This document shows, one piece after another, positions 17,141-26,618 of a stretch of 64,000 bases of DNA. Positions within the stretch are counted from its first letter, which is position 1. Each line of letters opens with the position of its first letter. The stretch covers positions 1,856,833 to 1,920,832 of the forward strand of contig NZ_LN907858.1 of assembly GCF_001460635.1 (NCBI RefSeq). Direction: 5' to 3'. The notes beneath the pieces were generated by a model, which saw only the letters and a program-made list of their open reading frames with translations, made no database searches and had not been told where the DNA came from. The position numbers and the translations under genes were made by a program. This DNA is from Helicobacter typhlonius (GTDB taxonomy: Bacteria; Campylobacterota; Campylobacteria; Campylobacterales; Helicobacteraceae).

Positions 17141-17629
17141 CTAAGAATCTTTTGCATCGGCAATCATCGCCTTTAGTTCTGCTTCGGATACAAGCTTATC
17201 ATCAACGAATGCTTGCGCCCCAAGTTGCCATATGCTTCCTTTATGCTTAAGCACTTTCAATTCATACACCAGCCTATCACCCGGCATAACAGGAATGCGA
17301 AATTTGACATTATCAATAGTCATAAAATACACAATCTTGTTTTCTGCCTGTGCAGTATCATCGCCAAACATACTCACAAATGCTAACAAACCTCCAGCCT
17401 GTGCCATTCCCTCAATCTGCATAACGCCCGGATAAATGGGCTTATTTGGAAAATGCCCCAAAAACACCTCTTCGTTGATTGTTACATTTTTATATGCCTT
17501 GATATATCCATCTGGCTCACTATCATTTGTATTGCGCCTTAGCTCCATTACCCTATCGACAAGCAACATAGGATAACGATGAGGTAAAATTTGGCGAATC
17601 TTCTCCACATTCATAACAAAATCTTGCAT
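17141..17629 (-). CDS. fabZ: 3-hydroxyacyl-ACP dehydratase FabZ
   Basis: Dehydrates 3-hydroxyacyl-ACP in fatty acid elongation. It has 162 residues with this start. The hot-dog fold signature HFPNKPIYPGVMQIEGMAQ carries the catalytic His and Glu, and the N-terminal ILPHRYPMLLVDRV is typical. ATG 17629 is preferred because AAGGAG lies five to six bases before it; a GTG at 17635 overlaps the ribosome site. It is the first gene of the fabZ-lpxA-clpX-mreB-mreC series. Confidence 0.96.
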   Translation of the reverse strand: MQDFVMNVEKIRQILPHRYPMLLVDRVMELRRNTNDSEPDGYIKAYKNVTINEEVFLGHFPNKPIYPGVMQIEGMAQAGGLLAFVSMFGDDTAQAENKIVYFMTIDNVKFRIPVMPGDRLVYELKVLKHKGSIWQLGAQAFVDDKLVSEAELKAMIADAKDS

Positions 17630-17670
17630 ATACACTCCTTATAGCAAATGTCGCATTCTACCAAAAATTT

Positions 17671-18894
17671 CTAATGTGTGATAATGCCAAAAACATTACT
17701 TTCTTGAAAATGTGCATTAATAAAAACTTTCATAGAATCTTCAATGCGGCTATCTAAAATAATGATAGGATTCAGACTATCTGCTCCGCACAACATTGTG
17801 CGCAACATCAACTCATCTTTATAAAGCGGGGGACAATACACCATATCTTGTGCACAATGATAAGATGTGCCAAGCAGAGCATTTATATCCTCAACACTTA
17901 TAAACACACTATCATCGTGCCTTGCATAGCCTAGCCAAATACTCACGCTCTTATGTAGCACATTCTGCACATCTGCGCTACCTCCTACCTCACTCTTTGC
18001 AGATTCTAATCTTTCTCCCAATACATTAGCCTGAAGCAAAAAAGGTGCAATGTGTATTGATTGCTTTATGTAGGTAATATTTGAAGTTTTTACCATATTT
18101 TTACTGCGTGAATGGGTCAATACATAAGATCCTATGACCTCACTATTTTTTATACATAGGCTTCTTAGATTGCGCCAAATCATTTTAGGGTGTTTATAGA
18201 GTATGTATTCTACTCCCTCACATTCACATTTATCGCGCATTGCAAATACGAGCTGACGCTCCTCATTGCTATCGGGTGCTATCTGTCTGCCAATATTACT
18301 CATTAGCTCGAGTGGAAATTGATTCTGCTTTTCCCTTTGCTTGTTAAGCGCAAATTGACAACCACAATAAGTTTGTTTATAAAGTCTATCCTTATTTGCG
18401 AGCACACTTTGAGCCTGTGTGCCACCATTGCTACGCACATTAATTTTGACAAAATCCAATCCATAAGCACAGGCGATTTCATCACCCTCCGCATACAAAA
18501 TCTCCTGCTCCTTAAGCGGACTAGCCAAAAGAGTGGAGGTGAAAGAATGGATAGACATTTTTTGTGCGACCTGTGCGCTTTTTTCTAATCGCATATCAAA
18601 GCACTTCACACATCGTTTGCCTTTTTCCGGCTCACATTCTAAGCCCCTTACATCATCAAACCATTTGTGAATCTCGTATTCTCCCTCTATTAAATCAACG
18701 CCCAGCATTTTGCAACTCCGCTCCACATCAAGCAGACGCAAATCATATTCTTCTTTGGGATGAATATTTGGGTTATAAAAATACCCTAACATTTTGCTAT
18801 TAGGATAGATTTTTTGCAGCTCACTCAAAAAATAATGGCTATCCACCGAGCAGCAAATATGCACGAGCATATCATAGGGTGTAGGCTTACTCAT
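17671..18894 (-). CDS. queH: Epoxyqueuosine reductase QueH, long form
   Basis: QueH (DUF208) reduces epoxyqueuosine to queuosine in tRNA anticodons and is an alternative to QueG. The QueH region covers residues 1-215: MLVHICCSVD near 10-18, YFYNPNIHPKEEY, CVKC near 85, and CGC near 180, giving the Cys residues that bind the iron-sulfur and metal cluster. It is 407 residues long against about 200-250 for many QueH. The extra C-terminal half (from about residue 220) is not obviously related and may be a fusion of unknown role. The ATG at 18894 overlaps the stop of a small upstream membrane gene. Confidence 0.88.
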   Translation of the reverse strand: MSKPTPYDMLVHICCSVDSHYFLSELQKIYPNSKMLGYFYNPNIHPKEEYDLRLLDVERSCKMLGVDLIEGEYEIHKWFDDVRGLECEPEKGKRCVKCFDMRLEKSAQVAQKMSIHSFTSTLLASPLKEQEILYAEGDEIACAYGLDFVKINVRSNGGTQAQSVLANKDRLYKQTYCGCQFALNKQREKQNQFPLELMSNIGRQIAPDSNEERQLVFAMRDKCECEGVEYILYKHPKMIWRNLRSLCIKNSEVIGSYVLTHSRSKNMVKTSNITYIKQSIHIAPFLLQANVLGERLESAKSEVGGSADVQNVLHKSVSIWLGYARHDDSVFISVEDINALLGTSYHCAQDMVYCPPLYKDELMLRTMLCGADSLNPIIILDSRIEDSMKVFINAHFQESNVFGIITH

Positions 18895-18985
18895 CTTTCT
18901 TGTTTGCAAAATACCAAAATGACACGACACCTACAAATACAACTGCCGCCAAAAAAACAATGAGCAAAATATCTAAATTTATCAT
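18887..18985 (-). CDS. 32-residue single-pass membrane protein overlapping queH
   Basis: Short ORF starting at ATG 18985 with a strong AAGGAG nine bases upstream. It encodes an N-terminal MINLDI, a hydrophobic core (LLIVFLAAVVFVGVVSFWYF) and a basic, Asp/Glu-ended tail (ANKKDE). Its TAA overlaps the queH ATG by eight bases, so the two are translationally coupled. Many Campylobacterota have such tiny membrane ORFs next to tRNA-modification genes, but I do not know its role. It is likely missed by length-filtered annotation. Confidence 0.7.
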   Translation of the reverse strand: MINLDILLIVFLAAVVFVGVVSFWYFANKKDE

Positions 18986-19140
18986 TGTATATGCTTCTCC
19001 TTTCTTATGATTTTACATTGTGCGTTTTTAGAATCCACCACTTGCATTTTGTTAAAGATTCTATTTTTTGATTTTCAACGATTTTTATAGAATCTAAAAT
19101 TACTTTTAAATCTATCCGCCAATAAAAATATTGCAAGATT

Positions 19141-20652
19141 CTAATCCTCATTGCTAAATCCTTTTTGCACAAACACATCTTTTGTTTTCTTATGAGATTG
19201 TGCTTTGTTTTGTGAGTATTGAGTCTTTGAATCTATATGTAATGTTTCGCGTGAAACATTACTACTTATATTTTTGCCTTGCCGATTCTGTGTGGGTAAT
19301 TGAGTATCGATAAAATTTTTAGAATCTTGCATAGATTCTGTATTTAAAAGTTTTTTGCGTAAAGCCTTTGGCTTTGGCACGATTATTCCATTCTCTTGCT
19401 TCACCTTTTCACGCAGTTGTCCGCACGCTGCACTAATATCAATACCCTTAGATTCTCGTATCGTGCAGAGCAATCCCCGCTCCACCAAAAAATCGGCAAA
19501 TGCTTTGACCTTATCCATCTGCGGACGCTCAAATTCACTTCCCTCGTGTGGATTAAAAAGTATCAAATTCACTTTTGCCCTAATACCATTAAGCAAAGAA
19601 AGAAGTTTTTTTGCACTTTTTAAATCATCATTTACATCTTTTATCATCAAATATTCAAACATCACTCTTTTGCGCGTATCCACAGGAAACGTCCTCACTT
19701 CTTTAAGCACATCGGCAATGTTATAAGCCTTATTAATTGGCATAAGCTTCGAGCGCAATTCATCATCAACAGCGTGAAGAGAAATCGCGAGTTGCACCCC
19801 GAGATTCAAACTGCCTAATACTTTAATTTTAGGAGCGATACCGCTTGTAGAAATTGTCTGTCTTTTTGCCGAAATGCTTAATCCTTGAAGCTCACTTAAG
19901 ATATTAATCGCCCTTGCTACATTTTCTAAATTATCAAGTGGCTCACCCATACCCATAAAAACAATATTGACTTTTTTGTGAGGTGCGATGTGATTATCCC
20001 TTTTCATCATCACAACCTGTTCGACTATTTCGGCAGCGGATAGATTCCGCACAAATCCACCTTTTGCGGTAAAACAAAATGCGCAACCCACCTTGCAACC
20101 AATTTGACTTGAAAGACACATTGTCCATTTTTCACTTTTTTCTATGCCGTCCTTGCTTTGCTTCTCTCGCATCTGTATCAACACAGATTCAAAACTATGT
20201 CCATCGTGTGTGTGGAAAAGATATTTTTTGCTCCCGTCCTTGCTCGTCTCTATACGCAAAGGCTCGATTTGTGATACCACAAAATGCGATTGCAGAAATT
20301 CCTGCATTGCCTTTGAAATATTATTCATTGAGGTAATATCATTTTCATATCGATGATAAAGCCAGTGATAAATTTGCTTTGCACGGAAAGAGGGAGAGAG
20401 CAAGGTAGAAAGTTCATCTAAAGTGTAGTTATAAAGACTTGGTAGTAATGTTGTGCCTTCTTGTAATTTTTTAGAATCTAAGATGTTCTTAGGCACATTT
20501 CTATGAGTATCCTTATTAGCATTTTCATTCTTTGTATTTTTGCGTGTATTTTGTTTAGTATCTGTAAGCTTGTTAGGCTTGTGTGGATTCACATTTTTTT
20601 GTATTTGTGTTTTCATATTTACACGTTTTTCATTCTCTATCATTTGACTCAT
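19141..20652 (-). CDS. rlmN: Dual-specificity RNA methyltransferase RlmN with extended ends
   Basis: Radical SAM enzyme that methylates C2 of A2503 in 23S rRNA and A37 of some tRNAs. The cluster motif CKVGCAFC is in residues 185-200, with [12 protein letters not shown] and SISLHAVDD following. The catalytic core runs roughly from residue 65 to 430. Total length is 503 against about 360 for typical RlmN. Residues 1-65 are Lys/Asn/Thr-rich and low complexity, and residues 430-503 are also polar and Ser/Gln-rich. The ATG at 20652 overlaps the upstream nucleoside phosphorylase gene by 23 bases. A later ATG at 20616 (MKTQIQK) is also possible. Confidence 0.93.
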   Translation of the reverse strand: MSQMIENEKRVNMKTQIQKNVNPHKPNKLTDTKQNTRKNTKNENANKDTHRNVPKNILDSKKLQEGTTLLPSLYNYTLDELSTLLSPSFRAKQIYHWLYHRYENDITSMNNISKAMQEFLQSHFVVSQIEPLRIETSKDGSKKYLFHTHDGHSFESVLIQMREKQSKDGIEKSEKWTMCLSSQIGCKVGCAFCFTAKGGFVRNLSAAEIVEQVVMMKRDNHIAPHKKVNIVFMGMGEPLDNLENVARAINILSELQGLSISAKRQTISTSGIAPKIKVLGSLNLGVQLAISLHAVDDELRSKLMPINKAYNIADVLKEVRTFPVDTRKRVMFEYLMIKDVNDDLKSAKKLLSLLNGIRAKVNLILFNPHEGSEFERPQMDKVKAFADFLVERGLLCTIRESKGIDISAACGQLREKVKQENGIIVPKPKALRKKLLNTESMQDSKNFIDTQLPTQNRQGKNISSNVSRETLHIDSKTQYSQNKAQSHKKTKDVFVQKGFSNED

Positions 20653-21247
20653 TTCTATGGGCTAAGGCGTATGAAAGCTGCTGTATAAAATGAGATTCTG
20701 CCATAATCTTTTCTTTTACCATTTGATGATTAGACAAAAATTCATTATGTGCATTTTTATGGCAGTGATTACTCACGCAAAATACACCAGCGCAAGGCAA
20801 GTGAAAATATTGCGCCACTCTCATCACTGCAAAAAATTCCATATTCTCTAAAGCGATATTTGCATTAGCAAATCGTAAAGCCATAGCCTCATCAGTCGTA
20901 ATGTAATTTGAGCTATTCACAATGACTTTTTTGTAGGTGGCAAGATTCTTATATGTTTCATATGAAACATATTTTTCGTTTAAAACTCCGCTTTGAATAT
21001 GGTTGTCAAGCGGGGTATAGGCTTTATCCTCTAAGAAACCTAACTCTATTTGTGTCGCATTATCAGCAAGACAAATATCGCCGATACAAATATCTTTGCT
21101 ATATGCTCCAGCACTTCCTACAAAAATTATAGAATCCACGCTCTCCCTTAAGCACACTTGAGTTAGTCCTATCGCGCTTTCACACAATCCAATGCCTATG
21201 GATTTTGCGAAAGAAAAGTACTCACCATTACCCGCGCATACTATCAT
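20630..21247 (-). CDS. Nucleoside phosphorylase family protein
   Basis: A 205-residue member of the PNP/UDP phosphorylase and MTA/SAH nucleosidase fold. Family marks include [11 protein letters not shown] near residue 40, a GDI loop, and [17 protein letters not shown], where the Glu-Asn-Met-Glu pattern fits the ribose-binding motif. It is shorter than MTAN (about 230) and lacks some of its N-terminal strand, so the substrate is unclear. The end overlaps the rlmN start, so it is upstream in the same transcript. Confidence 0.7.
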   Translation of the reverse strand: MIVCAGNGEYFSFAKSIGIGLCESAIGLTQVCLRESVDSIIFVGSAGAYSKDICIGDICLADNATQIELGFLEDKAYTPLDNHIQSGVLNEKYVSYETYKNLATYKKVIVNSSNYITTDEAMALRFANANIALENMEFFAVMRVAQYFHLPCAGVFCVSNHCHKNAHNEFLSNHQMVKEKIMAESHFIQQLSYALAHRNESNDRE

Positions 21248-21331
21248 TTTTACTCCACTCTATTTTTATCTTTTACCAGTAAAGACAAGCTAAATTTTAT
21301 GGCTATTTATAACCTTGATATTTTCACTCAC

Positions 21332-22090
21332 TCAAATTCTTACCGAAACACCTTTGTTTTGTAAGTATCTTTTCAAATCTTTGATGTCAATCTCTTTATA
21401 GTGAAACACACTCGCGGCTAATGCTGCATCAGCTCCATAATCAAAAACCGCAGCAAAATCTTCCATTTTGCCCGCTCCACCACTTGCGATAATTGGCACT
21501 TTCACAAAAGTAGCCAAAGATTCTATCATCATTTTATCATAGCCATTTTTTGTGCCATCAGTGTCCATACTTGTGAGGAGTATTTCTCCAGCCCCTCTAT
21601 CGCAAGCCTCTTTTATCCACTCAATCATATCCTTGCCCGTATCCACTCGTCCGCCATTGATATAGATATGCCACACATTTGGGGCGAACATTTTTGCATC
21701 GACAGCCAAAATAATACATTGTGAGCCAAAACGTTTTGCACCTTCATCAATGAGATGAGGATTCTTAATCGCCGCACTATTGATACTCACTTTATCACAA
21801 CCCGCATTGAGTAGAGCAGACATATCATCTATAGAGCTTATACCTCCGCCCACGCTAAAGGGTATAAACACTTCCTTTGCTATATTTTTGACAATATCTA
21901 TCATCGTGCCGCGTTGCTCGTGGCTTGCGGTAATATCAAGCAACACGAGTTCGTCCGCACCCTCATCATTATAACGTCTAGCAATCTCCACAGGGTCCCC
22001 CGCGTCTTTTAAGCCAACAAAATTTACACCCTTTACCACACGCCCACCACGTACATCAAGGCAAGGGATAATCCTCTTTGCTAGGCTCAT
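21332..22090 (-). CDS. hisF: Imidazole glycerol phosphate synthase subunit HisF
   Basis: Cyclase subunit that uses ammonia from HisH to make imidazole glycerol phosphate and AICAR, linking histidine and purine pathways. Its 252 residues form a TIM barrel with catalytic Asp in [12 protein letters not shown] (near residue 11) and in ILAVDAKMF (near 130). ATG 22090 is chosen because AAAGGAG precedes it; a longer frame to 22132 is not supported. No other his gene is adjacent, so hisF stands alone here. Confidence 0.96.
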   Translation of the reverse strand: MSLAKRIIPCLDVRGGRVVKGVNFVGLKDAGDPVEIARRYNDEGADELVLLDITASHEQRGTMIDIVKNIAKEVFIPFSVGGGISSIDDMSALLNAGCDKVSINSAAIKNPHLIDEGAKRFGSQCIILAVDAKMFAPNVWHIYINGGRVDTGKDMIEWIKEACDRGAGEILLTSMDTDGTKNGYDKMMIESLATFVKVPIIASGGAGKMEDFAAVFDYGADAALAASVFHYKEIDIKDLKRYLQNKGVSVRI

Positions 22091-22283
22091 ATATTCTCCT
22101 TTGGCTTTGTTTGGAATCTGTAGTTTTAGCATTGCTTTGAGATTCTATCTCTTAGGATTAAATTTATACTTTGGGCTTTAAAATACTTTTGTTTAAGATT
22201 CAAAACTTGTGTAAATTATAGATTTAAGTGCGTATCATAGCCAAATACTCTTTACAGAAACAAAATATTTGCATATTTTAGGT

Positions 22284-22289
22284 TATAAT
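22284..22289 (+). promoter_or_regulatory. Predicted -10 element for rsmA
   Basis: A perfect TATAAT 24 bases before the rsmA GTG, giving a short leader if transcription starts near 22296. Confidence 0.6.
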
Positions 22290-22312
22290 GCCGCATAGAC
22301 TAAGGGTGGGTA

Positions 22313-23146
22313 GTGAAAAGTTATAAAGCAAAAAAACATTTTGGACAAAACTTCTTGCAAGATTCTCACTACCTCCATAAGATTATCCAATCCATTCCCA
22401 CACTTCCTATCCAATGTGTAGAAATTGGGGTTGGCTTGGGTGATTTGACACAAGAGCTATTGAAAATAGAATCCTTGATAGCCTATGAAGTCGATTTAGA
22501 CTTATGTTCTTTGCTTGATAAAAAATTTTCTAGTCATATTCAAAGTGGGCGATTGAAAATTATCTATGAAAATGTTTTAAATTTTCCACAGGAGCAGCAG
22601 TGGCTCTATGAAAATGAATACAAGGTTGTCTCTAATCTTCCTTATTATATTGCCACGCATATTATTTTGCGACTTTTGCGTGATGATTTTTGTCGTGCAT
22701 TGCTTGTAATGACACAAAAGGAAGTAGCACAAAAATTTTGTGCTACAAGTGGAAAAAGCGATTTTTGTGCCCTAAGCGTTTTAACCCAAAGCTTTGGCGA
22801 GGCGCAACTACTTTTTGATGTGCCAAATACCGCTTTTTCTCCTGTGCCAAAGGTAACCTCATCTGTGTTTGTGATTCAAAAGCATTGTGCTAAGCCATTT
22901 AAAGGTTTCTCTTTGTATGATTTAGAATCTTTTTTAAAATGTGCTTTTATTGCACCACGCAAAACGCTCTTCAAAAATCTTAGTACGACTTTTGATAAAT
23001 GTGTTTTGCAAGAGGCTTTAGAATCCGTGGGTATATCACTCAATGCACGAGCACACGAAGTAGAGACAAAAAGTTTTCACCACATTTTACAAATTCTTAA
23101 AAAAGGACATAGCAATGGAAGAAAAGAATGTAACAGAGCAACATAA
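22313..23146 (+). CDS. rsmA: 16S rRNA dimethyladenosine transferase RsmA (KsgA)
   Basis: Dimethylates A1518 and A1519 of 16S rRNA during small-subunit maturation. It has 277 residues. The N-terminal KKHFGQNFLQD and the SAM site VEIGVGLGDLTQEL are plain; the catalytic NLPYYIATHI is present near residue 108. The start is GTG at 22313, where family alignment begins. It overlaps rnj by 32 bases. Order rsmA-rnj-kdsD is the H. pylori order. Confidence 0.97.
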   Translation: MKSYKAKKHFGQNFLQDSHYLHKIIQSIPTLPIQCVEIGVGLGDLTQELLKIESLIAYEVDLDLCSLLDKKFSSHIQSGRLKIIYENVLNFPQEQQWLYENEYKVVSNLPYYIATHIILRLLRDDFCRALLVMTQKEVAQKFCATSGKSDFCALSVLTQSFGEAQLLFDVPNTAFSPVPKVTSSVFVIQKHCAKPFKGFSLYDLESFLKCAFIAPRKTLFKNLSTTFDKCVLQEALESVGISLNARAHEVETKSFHHILQILKKGHSNGRKECNRAT

Positions 23147-25214
23147 TAAGCCACAATCTTTTGGGGAAAGATTCAAAAAGAAATCCATAGAGAAACAAGC
23201 AAATGATATGACTGCCACAGGAGAATCTAGGGAATATCATAGAGAATCAAGCCACAATACAAGAGAAGGCAAAAAAGAATATTATCACAAGCCAAAATCA
23301 CAGCACCCACAAGATAGACATCAACATAATGGTGAACAGAGACAAAAACCATTTGAAAAGCGCAAATGGCAGGGCAAAAATCCTATGGCGCAGAATCAAA
23401 ACAAAGCACAAGCAGAGGAGAACATAAACGGCGTTAGTGAGGTGCGTGATGTCAATGAAAGTGGCAATCTTGGGCTACATAAAGATTTAAAAAAATGTGT
23501 AGAGGCAAATACAAGGATTCAAATGCAGAGCCTCAATCCCCACAATAAATTGAATCTCAACACAAAAGCAAGTGTGCGTATCACACCTCTTGGTGGGCTA
23601 GGCGAAATCGGCGGGAATATCACCGTTATCGAAACTCCAGATTCGGCAATCGTTATTGATGTAGGTATGAGCTTTCCAAATGAGGATATGCACGGCGTGG
23701 ATATCCTCGTGCCGGATTTTAGCTATCTTTTTGCGATTAAGGATAAAATCGCAGGGGTAATTATCACTCACGCGCACGAAGACCACATTGGCGCGGTGCC
23801 TTATCTTTTCAAACTTTTGCAATTTCCAATCTATGGCACACCACTGCCACTGGGTATGATTGGCAGTAAATTTGACGAGCACGGGCTAAAAAAATTCCGC
23901 TCGTTCTTCAAAATCGTGCAAAAACGCAAGCCAATTAAAATTGGTGCATTTGAGGTTGAATGGATTAATATCACGCACTCTGTAATTGATGCTTCTGCCC
24001 TTGCTATACGCACAGAAGCAGGGGTAATTATCCATACTGGTGATTTTAAAATCGACCACACGCCTATTGACAATCTCCCCACTGACTTGCACCGCCTCGC
24101 ACACTATGGGGAAGAGGGCGTGATGCTTTTACTTAGTGATTCTACAAACTCACATCGCAGCGGGACAACGCCTAGTGAAGCGAGTGTGGGACCAACTTTT
24201 GAATCTCTTTTTAAACAAGCAGAAGGGCGCGTGATAATGAGCACTTTTTCATCAAATATTCACCGCGTGTATCAGGCTATCCACTACGGGCTAAAGTATA
24301 ATCGCAAAGTCGCTGTAATTGGACGCTCTATGGAAAAGAATCTCGAAATTGCGCGCGAGTTAGGCTATATTGACCTACCACAAAATATTTTTATAGAAGC
24401 CCACGAAGTCGCAAAATATCCTGACAATGAGGTGCTTATTGTTACCACAGGCTCACAAGGCGAGACGATGAGCGCACTCTATCGTATGGCAACAGACGAG
24501 CACCGCCATATCAAAATCAAACCTAGTGATATGGTGATTATTTCCGCTAAGGCAATTCCGGGCAACGAAGGCTCTGTATCTGTTGTGCTAAATTTTCTCC
24601 TCAAAGCTGGAGCAAAAGTCGCTTATCAAGACTTTAGCGAGATTCATGTAAGCGGACACGCTGCACAAGAAGAACAAAAGCTAATGCTACGACTCATTAA
24701 GCCAAAATTTTTCTTGCCCGTGCACGGAGAATACAACCACATCGCCAAACATAAACAAACGGCGATAGCTTGTGGGGTGCTTGAAAAAAATATCCTGCTT
24801 ATGGAAGATGGCGACCAAATTGAAGTCAATCCAAACTATATAAAAAAGGTGCGCAGTGTCAAAAATGGCAAAACTTATATTGACAATCAAATCAATCGCC
24901 AGATTGAAAATGATGTTGTGCTTGATAGACAGGCTTTGGCTCAAGATGGCATTGTGATTATCTCCGCACGTATCAACAAAGAGCGCAAGATTCTAGAAAC
25001 AAAGATTTCTAGCTATGGACTCGTGGCAGACAAAGAGGACAAAGGCTTTGAAAAAGAAATGAATGAGACGCTAGAATTTCTTGTAAAAAACTTTAAACAA
25101 GAGGGATTCAATGCAAAAAATCTCGAAAACGAAGTGCATAATCTCTTCAAGCGACATATTTTTAAGAAAGTCAAAAAATATCCAACAATCGTGCCAATGA
25201 TTTACATCGTGTAG
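23115..25214 (+). CDS. rnj: Ribonuclease J
   Basis: Essential 5'-3' exo- and endoribonuclease of the degradosome in Helicobacter. It has 699 residues. Residues 1-150 form a Lys/Gln/His-rich, likely disordered extension, as known for H. pylori RNase J. The metallo-beta-lactamase core begins at VRITPLGGLGEIGGN (about residue 154), with HAHEDHIGAVPYL as the zinc motif and the beta-CASP region after it (SDSTNSHRSGTTPSE, GNEGSVS). The last zinc-binding site is HGEYNHIAKH. The start lies inside the end of rsmA. Confidence 0.96.
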   Translation: MEEKNVTEQHNKPQSFGERFKKKSIEKQANDMTATGESREYHRESSHNTREGKKEYYHKPKSQHPQDRHQHNGEQRQKPFEKRKWQGKNPMAQNQNKAQAEENINGVSEVRDVNESGNLGLHKDLKKCVEANTRIQMQSLNPHNKLNLNTKASVRITPLGGLGEIGGNITVIETPDSAIVIDVGMSFPNEDMHGVDILVPDFSYLFAIKDKIAGVIITHAHEDHIGAVPYLFKLLQFPIYGTPLPLGMIGSKFDEHGLKKFRSFFKIVQKRKPIKIGAFEVEWINITHSVIDASALAIRTEAGVIIHTGDFKIDHTPIDNLPTDLHRLAHYGEEGVMLLLSDSTNSHRSGTTPSEASVGPTFESLFKQAEGRVIMSTFSSNIHRVYQAIHYGLKYNRKVAVIGRSMEKNLEIARELGYIDLPQNIFIEAHEVAKYPDNEVLIVTTGSQGETMSALYRMATDEHRHIKIKPSDMVIISAKAIPGNEGSVSVVLNFLLKAGAKVAYQDFSEIHVSGHAAQEEQKLMLRLIKPKFFLPVHGEYNHIAKHKQTAIACGVLEKNILLMEDGDQIEVNPNYIKKVRSVKNGKTYIDNQINRQIENDVVLDRQALAQDGIVIISARINKERKILETKISSYGLVADKEDKGFEKEMNETLEFLVKNFKQEGFNAKNLENEVHNLFKRHIFKKVKKYPTIVPMIYIV

Positions 25215-25263
25215 AAATCACCAAAGCGAGATAAAAATAACAAAGCAAAAAGCGAGGGATAAA

Positions 25264-26235
25264 ATGGCAAAGCTAGATTACGCACTCATCGCGAAAGAAG
25301 TTCTTGAGATGGAATCTAACGCCCTACTTCAAGCAGCAAAAAAAATTCAAAGTGCAGAGCTTGAAAAAATCGTGGAGTTAGTTGCGGATTCTAAAGGAAA
25401 ACTTGTTGTGTGTGGCGTAGGTAAGAGCGGACTTATCGGCGCAAAGATTTCTGCCACACTTTCAAGCACAGGCACACCAAGCATTTTTATGCACCCCACA
25501 GAGGCAATGCACGGCGATTTGGGGCTACTACAAAAAAATGATATTATCCTCGCTATTAGTTATAGTGGCAAGAGCGAGGAATTACTCAATATCCTCCCGC
25601 ACATTAAACGTTTGGGGAATCCTATCATCACGATGAGTAAGGATAGAAATTCTCCGCTCTCGGCTATGGGCGATTACTTTTTAGATATTAGCATAGAGAA
25701 AGAAGCCTGCCCGCTTAATATCGCGCCTACAAGCTCCACTACGCTCACTCTCGCATTAGGTGATGCGTTGGCTGTGTGCCTTATGAAAAAGCGCGACTTT
25801 AAGGCAAATGATTTTGCTTCATTTCACCCCGGCGGTGCGCTTGGCAAGCAGCTTTTTGTAAAAATTAAAGATTTAATGCAAACAGAAAATCTCCCCCTTA
25901 TTGCACCGGATATACCTTTGGCTCAAGCGATTATTGTAATGAGTGAAAAGAGACTAGGAAATGCTATCATCACGCAAGATAACGCACTTTGGGGGATTCT
26001 AAGTGATGGTGACTTACGCCGCGCAATGATGATGAACAATTTTGACTTAAATGCACCCGTAAGTGCCTATGCCACGCGCTCACCAAAAACTTGTGATAAT
26101 CCACAAATCCTTGCCTTTGATGCGCTTAAAATGATGGAGGAAAACAAAATTCAGCTCTTAATCATCACAGATAAGCAAAATCATATACAAGGTGTTATAC
26201 ACTTACATACACTCATCGCTGCTGGGCTTAAATAA
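25264..26235 (+). CDS. kdsD: D-arabinose-5-phosphate isomerase KdsD/KpsF
   Basis: Converts ribulose 5-phosphate to arabinose 5-phosphate, the precursor of KDO for lipopolysaccharide. It has 323 residues: an N-terminal SIS domain (VVCGVGKSGLIGAKISATLSSTG, SYSGKSEELLNI) and two C-terminal CBS domains (about residues 200-320; DALKMMEENKIQLLIITD). The catalytic His region is FHPGGALGKQ. It lies downstream of rnj as in H. pylori. Confidence 0.96.
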   Translation: MAKLDYALIAKEVLEMESNALLQAAKKIQSAELEKIVELVADSKGKLVVCGVGKSGLIGAKISATLSSTGTPSIFMHPTEAMHGDLGLLQKNDIILAISYSGKSEELLNILPHIKRLGNPIITMSKDRNSPLSAMGDYFLDISIEKEACPLNIAPTSSTTLTLALGDALAVCLMKKRDFKANDFASFHPGGALGKQLFVKIKDLMQTENLPLIAPDIPLAQAIIVMSEKRLGNAIITQDNALWGILSDGDLRRAMMMNNFDLNAPVSAYATRSPKTCDNPQILAFDALKMMEENKIQLLIITDKQNHIQGVIHLHTLIAAGLK

Positions 26236-26260
26236 AATCTACCGAGCAAGGAGGATAAAG

Positions 26261-26500
26261 ATGTTTGAAAAAATAGATGAAATTTTTAAAAATATCGAGG
26301 ACATTCGCGATGATATTAATATTTTACTCAATATCGCTAAAATCTCGCTCATTGATTATATTATGATTAAACGTGGTTCGCAGGATATGCCCGAGCATCT
26401 TAGCTTTGACTTGCTTTCACAAATTGATGTGGAAGTTGAAAAGCTTAAAGCCCAAATTGACGCACTCAATAAACTCAAACGCGAGTTGCTTATTTTCTAA
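26261..26500 (+). CDS. Small conserved coiled-coil protein
   Basis: A 79-residue protein with ATG 26261 behind AAGGAGG. It is mostly helical: acidic and basic residues alternate in MFEKIDEIFKNIEDIRDDIN and in VEVEKLKAQIDALNKLKREL, giving two likely coiled coils. No signal or membrane segment is seen. It is probably the last gene of the rsmA-rnj-kdsD series and is followed by a terminator. The function is unknown. Confidence 0.7.
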   Translation: MFEKIDEIFKNIEDIRDDINILLNIAKISLIDYIMIKRGSQDMPEHLSFDLLSQIDVEVEKLKAQIDALNKLKRELLIF

Positions 26501-26504
26501 AATT

Positions 26505-26525
26505 GCGCTTTTTAAGTGCTTTTTT
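26505..26525 (+). terminator. Rho-independent terminator after the small coiled-coil gene
   Basis: GCGCTT, a three-base TTT loop, AAGTGC (six pairs, one G-U), then six T at 26520-26525. It is placed just after the stop codon of the preceding gene and before a convergent gene. Confidence 0.75.
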
Positions 26526-26585
26526 GAATCTTACGAAGTTCGCGCATTACCACAAAAATTCTAAGACTCATAAATAGAATCTTGC

Positions 26586-26618
26586 AAGTTTTAGAATCTA
26601 TCATAGATTCTAAAACTT
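26586..26618. repeat. 33-base near-perfect palindrome of AGATTCTA arms
   Basis: Two 16-base arms (26586-26601 and 26603-26618) around one base read AAGTTTTAGAATCTAT and its complement. The structure includes the stop codon of the minus-strand lipoprotein gene. It could serve as a transcription end for that gene, although no T-run follows on the minus strand. Confidence 0.8.
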
